NCBI GenBank assembly: GCA_030645455.1
Contig: JAUSNA010000032.1
Coordinates: 1 to 35,331 of the forward strand
Length of the DNA stretch: 35,331 nt
From: Candidatus Levyibacteriota bacterium
Lineage (GTDB): Bacteria; Patescibacteriota; Microgenomatia; Levybacterales; GWA1-39-11
Reading direction: 5' to 3'
Below are positions 10,119 to 19,401 of this stretch, piece by piece (position 1 is the stretch's first letter; each line of letters begins with the position of its first letter). The notes under the pieces were generated by a model. The model was not told the origin of the DNA. It was given only the letters and a program-made list of their open reading frames with translations, and did no database searches. The position numbers were made by a program, and so were the translations under genes.

Positions 10119-10930
10119 ATAACGCCGACAAATATTTGATAATTAACGATTATGTTACTGCATGTGACTATAGATTTTTGCTTGAAAAAATTAACAACTC
10201 AATAATCAAAAAGAAAATACTTTCGATTGCCCCAATTACCACTCATACATTAGTACATTCTACACAGAAAGGCAGACTTAGGAATGCACTTAAATCCTTC
10301 ACTTTTTTGGTACCTGACAGCCAGTGGGTAAAAAGATCGATTTACTTTCTTTACGGAAAGAGAATAAAAAAAAGAATATATGGACCCGAATTAATGGTCA
10401 AAGTCTGTGAATTTGCCGAGCGTAAAGGACATCGCATTTTCTTGTATGGCACTACATATAACACACTTTCCCAATTAAATTCAGCGTTGGAAAAAAAATT
10501 TCCAAGGCTAAAAATTGGCGGTTTTTTGGCATCAAAGTTTTCCCAATTAACAATGGTAGAAAAAGCTGAGCTGATTGAAGCAATAAAAAAAAGCAATGCC
10601 AGTATTTTATTTATTGCGCTTGGCGAACCATTGCAGGAAATATTTACATATGATCTAATATATAAAAAACCCGCACTTAAAATTCCTATAACAGTTGTTA
10701 CCGTAGGTGCAGCCTTTGATTTTATTTCCGGAGTCAAACCTCAAGCACCTATATGGGTACAGAATTTAGGATTTGAATGGTTATTTCGCTTGCTAACTGA
10801 ACCCAGAAGGTTATCTAAAAGATATTTAATTTATGGACCATTATTTATTCTGCTTATCCTAAAACAAAAAGGCGAAATATTACTCAATTCTACTTACAAT
10901 ATAGTTGTCAAAAACAAAATTAGGAGTTGA
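10115..10930 (+). CDS. WecG/TagA/CpsF family (GT26) glycosyltransferase
   Basis: PDSQWVKRS...GPELMVKVCEFAERKGHRIFLYGTT...ILFIALGEPLQE...VTVGAAFDFISGVKPQAPIWVQNLGFEWLFRLLTEPRRLSKRYL. 4-bp overlap with the upstream gene. Confidence 0.88.
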   Translation: MNNADKYLIINDYVTACDYRFLLEKINNSIIKKKILSIAPITTHTLVHSTQKGRLRNALKSFTFLVPDSQWVKRSIYFLYGKRIKKRIYGPELMVKVCEFAERKGHRIFLYGTTYNTLSQLNSALEKKFPRLKIGGFLASKFSQLTMVEKAELIEAIKKSNASILFIALGEPLQEIFTYDLIYKKPALKIPITVVTVGAAFDFISGVKPQAPIWVQNLGFEWLFRLLTEPRRLSKRYLIYGPLFILLILKQKGEILLNSTYNIVVKNKIRS

Positions 10931-11809
10931 AATATTTATAGCTCTTCCGGAAATAATTGGCTGGTCTTCACCCAAAATCCACTGACCATTCACCTGCTTC
11001 ATCTTCACTTTCGCCTTTACAGTAATATATTTACTCGGCTCAGAAATACTAGGAGTATTATTCCCGTACGCATCCCATGTCAGATTTGTCAGTTCAATTC
11101 CACTTTTGTCTATTACTTCAAAGATTTTTTCTTCACCATTAAAATAGCTATCTCCAATTTTTATTGCTTCTAACTCCCATGGAAAGGCACCTCTTTTACT
11201 TAGATAAATTGTCCGTTCTACAAGTTTTTCTTCGAATTGTTTTTCACTGAGTGATATAACTGTTCCCGTAATGTTTATTTTGGGAAACTGCACTTCGATT
11301 GGTGAACCAACTGCTAATACTGCTCTATTGAAGGTATATTCTCCAGTCTTTTTATTTCTCCCTACTTTAAGGTAAATATTCAGATAAACATCATACTGAT
11401 CAGTTCCATACCACTGGTAGTATTTCTTGAATAAAATTTTCGCTTCAGGTTTTCCCAAAATATCTAATGAGACATCACCTTTATTTACAGAATCCACATA
11501 CCATGTAGCAGGCTTTGCGGTTGTTGCCCACCAGAGGCCTTGGCCAACTTTTACTTTTACATATATATAAGTAGGCTTTGAGAGATACGATCTTGCAACC
11601 ACTACTACTCCGACGAATAGTATGCATGCAATAAAAATCGTAATTATATAATTCTTACGGAAAAACCCGACGCTTCGCTTAATTTTCAATTTCCAATTTA
11701 CAGTTTTCATTGAATGATTATTTTTTAATGATTTATTCGCCATTTGCCCTTTCTTAAAATTCATCCTCGTTATAGTACAACAATTTTTTAAAAAGTGCCA
11801 TTCTCGCAA
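10880..11809 (-). CDS. Single-pass membrane protein of unknown function (possibly DUF4330-like)
   Basis: ORF with TM NYIITIFIACILFVGVVVVA and a beta-rich extracytoplasmic region; the true start is probably an internal Met (MANKSLKN or MKTVNWKLK). Confidence 0.6.
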   Translation of the reverse strand: MREWHFLKNCCTITRMNFKKGQMANKSLKNNHSMKTVNWKLKIKRSVGFFRKNYIITIFIACILFVGVVVVARSYLSKPTYIYVKVKVGQGLWWATTAKPATWYVDSVNKGDVSLDILGKPEAKILFKKYYQWYGTDQYDVYLNIYLKVGRNKKTGEYTFNRAVLAVGSPIEVQFPKINITGTVISLSEKQFEEKLVERTIYLSKRGAFPWELEAIKIGDSYFNGEEKIFEVIDKSGIELTNLTWDAYGNNTPSISEPSKYITVKAKVKMKQVNGQWILGEDQPIISGRAINISTPNFVFDNYIVSRIE

Positions 11810-11992
11810 ACAGAAAAATACTTATTTCGTCATTGATTGCGTGAACTTGAGATTTTGTTTGGCATTCTGCGTGTAGCGTATGAAAAATGAATGAACAAAC
11901 GTTAAGAAAGAAAAAAGTCGAATACGCACCGCTTGCATATGAGATGCTTTTTTCTTTTAGTTTGTGAGTGAATTTTGAATACTCGGAGCGCG

Positions 11993-12133
11993 GCATGGCA
12001 GAGCTTTTTGGTACTTTTTGCGGTAAAAAGTACAGAAACCAATACTGACAGAGTCTTTGCCTCTTTCTTCGGCAAGAAAGAGGAGAAAACAAACAGCATG
12101 GCAGAGCTTTTTGGTACTTTTTGCGGTAAAAAG
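11993..12133. repeat. Pair of perfect 38-bp direct repeats flanking perfect hairpins, intergenic
   Basis: gcatggcagagctttttggtactttttgcggtaaaaag at 11993-12030 and 12096-12133 (103-bp offset); hairpin cctctttctt-cggc-aagaaagagg at 12060-12083; hairpin gtacttttt-gcggt-aaaaagtac in copy 1. Confidence 0.9.
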
Positions 12134-12316
12134 CATCAATATTACCTGAGACTGGAGAGCAATTTATATGGAAACTGAAGATTCAATAATCTTTGTCTTT
12201 CTCGTCACCTACAGCCAACTCTATAAATAACAACTCAATAATCTGACAGTTTTAAACATCTGATAATTCCTATTCATTAATCTATAATCTATAATCAGAA
12301 ATCAACCAGTTCACAT

Positions 12317-12880
12317 ATGCAGCGCATTTTAGGATTTCTTCTTTTTACCCTCACTCTACCCCTATACCCCTTACTTTTTATTGTGATAAAACTCACGTCT
12401 TCCGGTCCCTTTATTTTCAAGCAAAAGAGAATGGGTAAAAACAAAAAAATCTTTACTATGTATAAATTCCGCACCATGGTTGAAAATGCAGAGCAACTTA
12501 AAACTAAATACCTAAAACTAAACGAAGCCGATGGTCCGGTTTTCAAAATCCATAACGACCCAAGATATACAAAAATAGGAAAAATTCTAACAAAAACAGC
12601 TATTGATGAGCTACCTCAGCTTGTAAATATAATAAAAGGTGAAATGGCCTTCGTCGGCCCCAGACCTCTTCCTGTTGCTGAAGCACGTCAAGTGCCTGCA
12701 AAATATGGTCTTCGATTCGAAGTCTTACCAGGTCTCACCTCTACATGGGTGATAAAAGGCGGACACACATTAACTTTTGATCAATGGATGAAGCTGGATT
12801 GTGAATATGTAAAAACTAGAAATACAAAAGACGACCTGATTATCACTTTAAAAACAATAATCCTCCTCACAAATCATTAA
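12317..12880 (+). CDS. Undecaprenyl-phosphate sugar phosphotransferase (bacterial sugar transferase, WcaJ/RfbP C-terminal type)
   Basis: SSGPFIFKQKRMGKNKKIFTMYKFRTMVENAE...DPRYTKIGKILTKTAIDELPQLVNIIKGEMAFVGPRPLP...LPGLTSTW. Confidence 0.92.
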   Translation: MQRILGFLLFTLTLPLYPLLFIVIKLTSSGPFIFKQKRMGKNKKIFTMYKFRTMVENAEQLKTKYLKLNEADGPVFKIHNDPRYTKIGKILTKTAIDELPQLVNIIKGEMAFVGPRPLPVAEARQVPAKYGLRFEVLPGLTSTWVIKGGHTLTFDQWMKLDCEYVKTRNTKDDLIITLKTIILLTNH

Positions 12881-12967
12881 CCAAACGCTAAATCCCCATG
12901 CAATATTTTTTTGTACTTAATACTTAATACGTGATACTTAATACTCTACCTATGCTACGATAAAAAC

Positions 12968-14209
12968 ATGCAAATAATTCTGCCTATTTTACTCTTTTTT
13001 CTACTAGTACTTGAAGGCCTTGGGGTAAAGTTTGGACGCGAAGCAACTCTTTTTCTTATCATTTTCCTATTTCCAATTTTGTTTGTTCATATGTTTTTTC
13101 ATAAAAAGAGCATTGTCTTTCCGAAAATGATAAGCGTTTTCTTCCTTCTCTTCATTGTTTCTACACTTATTTCGACAGTTATATCAGTAAATGTTACCCA
13201 ATCCATTCAGTATTTACTTCTTACCATATCCCTGTTTTTGGTGTTTTTACTTTCCTATAATTATAAAGGTGAACTCAAAAAACCCATCACTATTTTTATT
13301 TTTGCCTCATCAATCCTTTTCTCTCTATACTCACTGTGCTTAAACTTAAATTTCCTCAACTTTTTTATACCTGAAAATGGATACCAATTTGTCTTTTCCC
13401 GCTTTGCCTCCCATAACCACCTCGGTGATTTCCTGGCTCTACCAATAATTATTTGCATCTACTATCTCTATAACCGCACAGGTAAACAAGTATCTATTTT
13501 AAAAGCGTCCATAAATCTTAAATCTTTAATCATTAATCAAAATTCAAACTCTATTTTTCTGTCTGTTACCTATCTTCTAGTCGCTACTCCCTTCGTTATC
13601 TTTTCCTATTCCCGTTCTTCATATCTGACAATTGCTCTTTGCACGCTTTTTATCCATATTTTTTATATTAAAAACAAACATTCGGCAGTTCACAAAATGA
13701 CTTCCAGGTTATTAATTATGATTATTGTCTTATCAACCATATTTTTCTTTATAACAACCACCCAACAAGCAGAAAGACAACCACTTGCGTCTCGAATAAA
13801 TAACTTACTGGTCCAAAAAACGGGATTAAAATACAAAGATATTTTAGGGGAAAGACCCGAATATGTCAGGCAATCCTTACTTTCAGCACAAAAAAACCCA
13901 ATTTTCGGGATAGGTCCCGACAATTTCCAATCCGCTTCAAAACAATATTCTAAACCCTCAGTTAGGGTAACGACTTCTGCTCATAATATATTTCTTGAAA
14001 TACTCGTAGGCCAGGGAATTTTGGGACTTTTACCATTCGTTGGGTTAATCCTTGTCATTCTTATAAAATCGCGAAAGAATGCTCTTTTCTTTGCAATGCT
14101 TGCCATGCTCATCAACTTTCAAACAGACTATACATATCAAATCTCCTCTTTCATGCTACTTTTCTTTGCCCTAGCAGGCATTATTTTAAAAGGTCATCAG
14201 GAACAATGA
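12968..14209 (+). CDS. O-antigen ligase/polymerase (Wzy/WaaL)-like multi-pass membrane protein
   Basis: TM-rich; GERPEYVRQSLLSAQKNPIFGIGPDNFQ...TSAHNIFLEILVGQGILGLLPFVGLILVIL. Confidence 0.85.
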   Translation: MQIILPILLFFLLVLEGLGVKFGREATLFLIIFLFPILFVHMFFHKKSIVFPKMISVFFLLFIVSTLISTVISVNVTQSIQYLLLTISLFLVFLLSYNYKGELKKPITIFIFASSILFSLYSLCLNLNFLNFFIPENGYQFVFSRFASHNHLGDFLALPIIICIYYLYNRTGKQVSILKASINLKSLIINQNSNSIFLSVTYLLVATPFVIFSYSRSSYLTIALCTLFIHIFYIKNKHSAVHKMTSRLLIMIIVLSTIFFFITTTQQAERQPLASRINNLLVQKTGLKYKDILGERPEYVRQSLLSAQKNPIFGIGPDNFQSASKQYSKPSVRVTTSAHNIFLEILVGQGILGLLPFVGLILVILIKSRKNALFFAMLAMLINFQTDYTYQISSFMLLFFALAGIILKGHQEQ

Positions 14210-14255
14210 AACAATTCAACAATCTAACAATTCATAATTCTATCTTTATGCTAAA

Positions 14256-14537
14256 ATGTCTGTCATGAAATTGAAAATTCAAAAAGGATTTATTACACAA
14301 AGGATCGGTGACAAAATCACTATTTTTGATGCCGAAAAATCAGTACTTCTAACTCTTAATGCTACCGCTACTTTTATTTTTGACAGACTTAAAAAAGGCA
14401 TTGAAACAAAAAAAATAGTTATCGATCTTGCAAACAAATTTGATGTTTCCGAAAAAGAAGCCCAACAGGATATCGATGATTTTATTAAGACTTTGATTGC
14501 AAAAGGCCTCGCGAAAAAGGAAAATGTTGCACCGTAA
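14256..14537 (+). CDS. PqqD-like RiPP recognition element (RRE) protein
   Basis: 93 aa: GFITQRIGDKITIFDAEKSVLLTLNATATFIFDRLKKGIETKKIVIDLANKFDVSEKEAQQDIDDFIKTLIAKGL, the PqqD winged-helix pattern. Confidence 0.82.
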   Translation: MSVMKLKIQKGFITQRIGDKITIFDAEKSVLLTLNATATFIFDRLKKGIETKKIVIDLANKFDVSEKEAQQDIDDFIKTLIAKGLAKKENVAP

Positions 14538-15759
14538 TTTTTCTTATCTTATTTGACAAAACCCACCATATTGAATAAATTACTTGACTGTTAAAAAATG
14601 TCATAAATCTAAAGATAAATGGCTCCGGAGAAAGATAAAAAAGCAGCAAAAACCTATTTACTCCCCCACCAACTCTTTCCTCATCATCAAATATTTTAAT
14701 TGGCAAAACTTTTTTTTCAACATACTGTTTTACTGTTTGCGAAACACTTAACCTATCCAAAATTTCTTTGTATTTCTTACTTGGGTAATATTCCTGCAAT
14801 AGAATTAACCCTGCGTAAACAAAGTTTGTCAGCTGATATTCCCTAATCAGCTTAATCAATTTATTTTTTTCATATTTCAAATCCAAAATTCTTACCAAAA
14901 TATCATATCTATACCCTCCTCTAAAATTATGGTGAAATAGATGGAGGAATAAGTAAACTATCTGATCTTCAAGAGATAAAAGCGGAAATTCTTCCTTTTC
15001 TATAGTGACCATCCTTTTATCGTCGAGTAGATGTGAAGTAAAGCTATCTAAAAGCTTTTGAGGATACAAAAAATTGAGACTTCCAAGCTGGGTCATCATA
15101 AAAGCAGCCTCATAATGGATATCAAAAATTACTGGAAGACCATCTACTTCTTTTCCATAACTTTCCTCAACAATTTTTTCCTTAAGTTTTCTATGTTCTT
15201 TTGATAAAGAAAAGTCTAATAATTTATAACCTTCATTGACTAATACTTTCTTTGCCCTAGAAGCATCCTTTTTTGCGACTAAAATATCACAGTCGGCATA
15301 TATACGTCTCGGATGCTTTTTCTCAAGATATAGGTGCAATGGAAGACCTTTGAGGAGAACAATATCATTTTTTTCTTTACTTAAAATCCCTACTATTCGC
15401 TTTATTTCCCCAAAATATATACTAGACTGAAAAAGATAAAAATCATCAATATTCAAACTTTGTCCATCACGCTTTATCGCATTTACTCTACCCAAAATCT
15501 TATCAGGCCGTACTTTCCCATCCGAAAAAGGATTATTATCCCCTTTTGCGATTATGTATGTTGCGGTTTTGTATACCACCCTATGCGTTACTAAATTGTT
15601 TTTTTGCCGAAAGCAAACAATGTCATTTACTTTTATTTGAGAGTATATGGTTTTCTTAATTGAGACTACATCTCCATCTCGAAGCAACGGAAACATGCTA
15701 TCCCCAAATGTCTTTATTTCACCATGTGAAATGGCACTCTTTAAAATTGTACTGTTCAT
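14485..15759 (-). CDS. Fusion: N-terminal S24/S26 signal-peptidase-like domain + C-terminal NTP_transf_5-like nucleotidyltransferase
   Basis: N-term IKTFGDSMFPLLRDGDVVSIKK...VNDIVCFRQKNNLVTHRVVYKTATYIIAKGDNNPFSDGKV (Ser-His-GDNN, SipW/ER-type); C-term DIVLLKGLPLHLYLEKKHPRRIYADCDILVAKKDASRAKKVLVNEGY. Confidence 0.82.
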   Translation of the reverse strand: MNSTILKSAISHGEIKTFGDSMFPLLRDGDVVSIKKTIYSQIKVNDIVCFRQKNNLVTHRVVYKTATYIIAKGDNNPFSDGKVRPDKILGRVNAIKRDGQSLNIDDFYLFQSSIYFGEIKRIVGILSKEKNDIVLLKGLPLHLYLEKKHPRRIYADCDILVAKKDASRAKKVLVNEGYKLLDFSLSKEHRKLKEKIVEESYGKEVDGLPVIFDIHYEAAFMMTQLGSLNFLYPQKLLDSFTSHLLDDKRMVTIEKEEFPLLSLEDQIVYLFLHLFHHNFRGGYRYDILVRILDLKYEKNKLIKLIREYQLTNFVYAGLILLQEYYPSKKYKEILDRLSVSQTVKQYVEKKVLPIKIFDDEERVGGGVNRFLLLFYLSPEPFIFRFMTFFNSQVIYSIWWVLSNKIRKITVQHFPFSRGLLQSKS

Positions 15760-15775
15760 TAACGATAAAAGTTCA

Positions 15776-17224
15776 TCAATATCCCATACTCTTCATTTCT
15801 TCAAGTCTTATGCTATCCTCAGTATTGGATTTTGGCGTAGAATTCAAACTTTTTGAAGGTTCATTTATACTTGGGGGGAGATTGTAACGCGCAAGATATT
15901 TTAAAAGAGCTTGTTTTAATTCTTTAGCTAGAATTGCATTTTTTCCTAATAAATTATGCGACTCGTTTCTATCCTCTTTTATATCATACAATTCCTCAAT
16001 CTGATTGTTATTAAGGCATGATTGCGGTAAAGAATATATATATTTATACCGACCGTTTGAAATTGCAAATTTGGTCCAAGAGCTATTTACAAAATAATGG
16101 AATTTATCTTGCTTTCCTGGAACAAGTGAGACAGGAAATGGATAGAATGAGCTTGCAAAACTCCTCCCAGTATAACTGTTTCTTTCATAGGGTATATTTA
16201 ACAAGTCTAATATTGACGGAAGAACATCTGCATTCTGAACCTCCCGATCTATTCTTTTGCTAATAACTTTTCTAGGATCTTTAATAATGAGCGGTATTTG
16301 AATTGCTGAATTATATAAAACCTCTCGATGTGAGAAATAATAATTATGGTCAAATCCTTCACCATGGTCCGCATAGATAATTACTATAGTCTTTTTATCG
16401 ACACCTTTAATTCGAAGTTCTTCAAGAATTTTCCCAACAATTGTATCTGCAGATGATATTCCTCCATCATATAGTGCCTTCATAAGCTCTACCCTTTCTT
16501 TTGGAACAGTTGCCTGGCACATTTGGTATTCCGCTCTAAGATTTTCTAATTCAGCCGAAGATTTTTTAGTTTCAACACAATATTTTAGATTAAATTTACA
16601 ACGCAGCTCTTCCTCAGGATAATACGGAGCATGATTATCCATTAAATGTATCCATGTAAAAAATGGTTTATTCTTATTCTGTCCGATCGATTGAATGGCT
16701 CTATGCATAAAAGCCTCGTAATCACTTTCTTTATTCTGAATATATAATTCTCTTCCCTGTTCATCAATGTAATAACTTTTGAATAACTGGAATTTAAAAG
16801 TATTAAATCCTTGCGAAAGAACCGCTTCATTTGCAACAAATGCAGATGTATCATAACCATATTCAGAAAGAATACTTGCTAATGTTTTATTATTATATGA
16901 AGGACCTATATCGGTGTTTGAAATTATCCTAGATTCAAATGGAGTCCTCCCAGTCATAAATGTAAAAAGAGAAGGATGGGTCATGGGCACCATTGTGTAC
17001 GCATTTCGAAATATGTATGAGTTTCTCGCAAAATTGTCAATGTTTGGGGTAGTATTTTTATTGTATCCATATATACCAACGTGGTCAGCTCTCAACGCAT
17101 CAATTGAAATCATTAAAACGTTCATTTTTTCAGAATCCATAATGAATTGTACTTGTCGCATAAGAATAAGAGACGTAAGAATTAAAAACAGCAAAACAAT
17201 AATTGGATATTTCTTTATAAACAT
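15776..17224 (-). CDS. Membrane-anchored sulfatase/alkaline-phosphatase superfamily protein (paralog 3)
   Basis: N-terminal TM; NVLMISIDALRADHVGIYGYNKNTTPNIDNFARN, VPMTHPSLFTFMTGRTP, DNHAPYYPEE, IYADHGEGFDHN, FSHREVLYNSAIQIPLI; ends EEMKSMGY like paralog 1 (KLKSMGY). Confidence 0.9.
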   Translation of the reverse strand: MFIKKYPIIVLLFLILTSLILMRQVQFIMDSEKMNVLMISIDALRADHVGIYGYNKNTTPNIDNFARNSYIFRNAYTMVPMTHPSLFTFMTGRTPFESRIISNTDIGPSYNNKTLASILSEYGYDTSAFVANEAVLSQGFNTFKFQLFKSYYIDEQGRELYIQNKESDYEAFMHRAIQSIGQNKNKPFFTWIHLMDNHAPYYPEEELRCKFNLKYCVETKKSSAELENLRAEYQMCQATVPKERVELMKALYDGGISSADTIVGKILEELRIKGVDKKTIVIIYADHGEGFDHNYYFSHREVLYNSAIQIPLIIKDPRKVISKRIDREVQNADVLPSILDLLNIPYERNSYTGRSFASSFYPFPVSLVPGKQDKFHYFVNSSWTKFAISNGRYKYIYSLPQSCLNNNQIEELYDIKEDRNESHNLLGKNAILAKELKQALLKYLARYNLPPSINEPSKSLNSTPKSNTEDSIRLEEMKSMGY

Positions 17225-17228
17225 AAGT

Positions 17229-17750
17229 TTACTCTTTGACTATTTTTATTCGGCGATTTTCATATGGTATTTTTCCAGAAAGTTCAAACTGGTCATAAAT
17301 GGTAATTAAATCACCCACAAACAAATCCTCAAAAGTTAAAGGTTGAAAGAATTTATTAGTAATTTCCATATTTGACAAATTCTTCTTAGTAAATAATAGG
17401 TGATTTATACCCCCTGTACTCTCAATAGCTATTCCTTTTTCGTAAAGGATTCCATAAAGAACTCCTGATTTAGATTTTATCGAATTAACTATTCCCCTAT
17501 ACTTAATCGTTCCGAAAGCTGACTCTACAGCACCTCGATTAATAAATGATAAATAACGCAATGTTTGTAAATTTAACGCTGGCCTTGCCACTTCTATCTG
17601 TGAATTATTATTTTTTTCTTGAAAATCAATTTTTTTATTTGGACGAAAACAAAGTATAAATAAGAGTTCAAAAAAAATTATCACCAAGAATATAACTGAA
17701 AATTTTTGGACAATTGAACTTTTTTTCATGATTCCAAGAAACCAAATCAC
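17229..17750 (-). CDS. Single-pass membrane protein of unknown function, related in layout to 20968-21576 and 21683-22276
   Basis: N-terminal TM; C-terminal pattern FEDLFVGDLITIYDQFELSGKIPYENRRIKIVKE. 4-bp overlap with the upstream SagB-like gene. Confidence 0.65.
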   Translation of the reverse strand: MIWFLGIMKKSSIVQKFSVIFLVIIFFELLFILCFRPNKKIDFQEKNNNSQIEVARPALNLQTLRYLSFINRGAVESAFGTIKYRGIVNSIKSKSGVLYGILYEKGIAIESTGGINHLLFTKKNLSNMEITNKFFQPLTFEDLFVGDLITIYDQFELSGKIPYENRRIKIVKE

Positions 17751-18508
17751 CCTACCGCAATAACGCCGACTACTGCTTCTTTCAAACCATCAATATCCAA
17801 ATAGGAGTTGATTTCATCATCTAAATATCCGCCAATCCCGCAGCATGAAATACCAAGAGCCCCACAAAGCAAATAAAAATTCTGTGTCATGCATCCAGCT
17901 TCGGTCAATATATGCCGGTATCCTCTGTCCCCGTACTTTATTACATTTCTTTTAAACACACTTGTTATGATAATTAATCCGGCTGCATGCTTAACCCAAT
18001 CCTGGTTAAAAAAAGACTTTAGAAGTTTTCTGTCAAAGGTAAATAATCTCTCCATACTGTTATTTTTCACACAATAATGGTATAAACTTCTGGGTAATTC
18101 GGTATTAATTGAGATAAAATAAACTTCGAGTGGATATCTTCCACCTGCTGAGGGGTAAAACCTTGAATTGCTTTTTGTTTTGTTTAAACCGGCACCATAA
18201 TACAATAAGTTGCTTAACTCTTTTTTTGAAATATCACTACTAAAAATTCTTTTTGAACTGCGCTTTTCAAGAACTTCTTTAAAAGTAACTTTTCCCAAAT
18301 CAGGGGATGGTAACGAAATCTCCTCAAACCGTGAATATGCCTTAAAATAAATTTTCTTCCATTCTTCCGGCCATTCAGAACTTGGAATTTGGGGATCCAA
18401 TAAACTTATCTTTGTGTCTTTATGAAATTTTTCAAAAGAATATAGCGTTTTTCCTAATAAGTCATCTATCGTAGTATTTTTTGCTTCAAATTTACTAATT
18501 TTTTTCAT
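17747..18508 (-). CDS. SagB-type nitroreductase-fold dehydrogenase (azoline dehydrogenase family)
   Basis: VTFKEVLEKRSSKRIFSSDISKKELSNLLYYGAGLNKTKSNSRFYPSAGGRYPLEVYFIS...LTEAGCMTQNFYLLCGALGISCCGIGGYLDDEINSYLDIDGLKEAVVGVIAVG. Confidence 0.9.
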   Translation of the reverse strand: MKKISKFEAKNTTIDDLLGKTLYSFEKFHKDTKISLLDPQIPSSEWPEEWKKIYFKAYSRFEEISLPSPDLGKVTFKEVLEKRSSKRIFSSDISKKELSNLLYYGAGLNKTKSNSRFYPSAGGRYPLEVYFISINTELPRSLYHYCVKNNSMERLFTFDRKLLKSFFNQDWVKHAAGLIIITSVFKRNVIKYGDRGYRHILTEAGCMTQNFYLLCGALGISCCGIGGYLDDEINSYLDIDGLKEAVVGVIAVG

Positions 18509-18514
18509 CTCCTG

Positions 18515-18523
18515 TGTTATAAT
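18515..18523 (+). promoter_or_regulatory. Extended -10 promoter element TGTTATAAT upstream of the HprK-like gene
   Basis: TGnTATAAT in the 47-bp divergent intergenic region between 18508 (minus gene start) and 18556 (plus gene start). Confidence 0.5.
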
Positions 18524-18555
18524 ACTTCCACTTTAAACTTCTTGCATTTTACTAT

Positions 18556-19401
18556 ATGGACTCACTATTTGTAAGCATCACGGGATTTTTAATAAAAATT
18601 ATTTTTATTAAAGACACATCTAAAAAACCAATTCCGGAATATTTGCGGTACAAATTCAAAAGTGAAATTTTATATATCTTAGGGAGCTTCATCTCAGAAG
18701 ATACGAATAAAACGCCAGATTTTACAATATATTTTTATGATGTCCTACAGCCGGAACAGGTTATAAGAAAAACAGATAAACATTTTTTTGTATATCACTA
18801 TAAAGAAACGAGTAGCACATCAGCCACTGGATACTATCAGATGAGTATTTCTCAATTTGAGATTATGCTCTCAAATATTCTTTATAAACTTCTTACAAAA
18901 AACAATGGGTTTGGAATCCATGCATCTGCTGTTGAGATACAAGGAAAGGCTTACATTTTCTTAGGAAAATCAGGTGCAGGAAAATCCACCATATCACAAT
19001 TCTTAGGTAAAAAATTCCGCATTCTTTCAGATGATCTTATTTTTATTCGCAAGATTAATAAGTCTTTTTTTGCATTTCAAACACCCTTTATGGAACGTAA
19101 TGTTTTGGTAGTAAAGTCTCCATTCCCAACTCTATTATCTAAAATCTTCTTTCTTCGCAAGAATAATCATACAAGTCTACTAAAAATTAAAGATAATAAA
19201 TCACTACACAACAAAATTTTAAAAAGTGTACGCATTGGGGATAATGAAGTAAGTTTGTCAAAAACAATCAATCAATTGTTGTCAAATGATGAAATGTTTT
19301 ATATGCTTAGTTTTGAAAAAAACGAAAAGAAAATAATTGATTTTTTTCAGAACACTATAATTACAGAAGATTATAAGACTTTCCTACCCACAGTAGACTA
19401 A
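18556..19401 (+). CDS. HPr kinase (HprK)-like P-loop protein
   Basis: NNGFGIHASAVEIQGKAYIFLGKSGAGKSTISQFLGKKFRILSDDLIFI: Walker A GKSGAGKST followed by an LSDD motif. Confidence 0.82.
   Translation: MDSLFVSITGFLIKIIFIKDTSKKPIPEYLRYKFKSEILYILGSFISEDTNKTPDFTIYFYDVLQPEQVIRKTDKHFFVYHYKETSSTSATGYYQMSISQFEIMLSNILYKLLTKNNGFGIHASAVEIQGKAYIFLGKSGAGKSTISQFLGKKFRILSDDLIFIRKINKSFFAFQTPFMERNVLVVKSPFPTLLSKIFFLRKNNHTSLLKIKDNKSLHNKILKSVRIGDNEVSLSKTINQLLSNDEMFYMLSFEKNEKKIIDFFQNTIITEDYKTFLPTVD

Noticed and set aside
10351-10737. 128-aa minus-strand ORF antisense to the WecG/TagA-like gene
   Set aside because: Entirely within a well-supported coding gene and without recognisable domain features.
11754-12178. 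ORFs 11754-12092 -, 11902-12099 -, 11957-12139 -, 11975-12178 +
   Set aside because: Low-complexity peptides produced by the 38-bp repeats and hairpins in several frames; no support as genes.
12905-12955. Possible CRISPR-like array in tacttaatacttaatacgtgatacttaatac
   Set aside because: Repeat words are about 10 bp with no regular spacers; no cas genes in the window.
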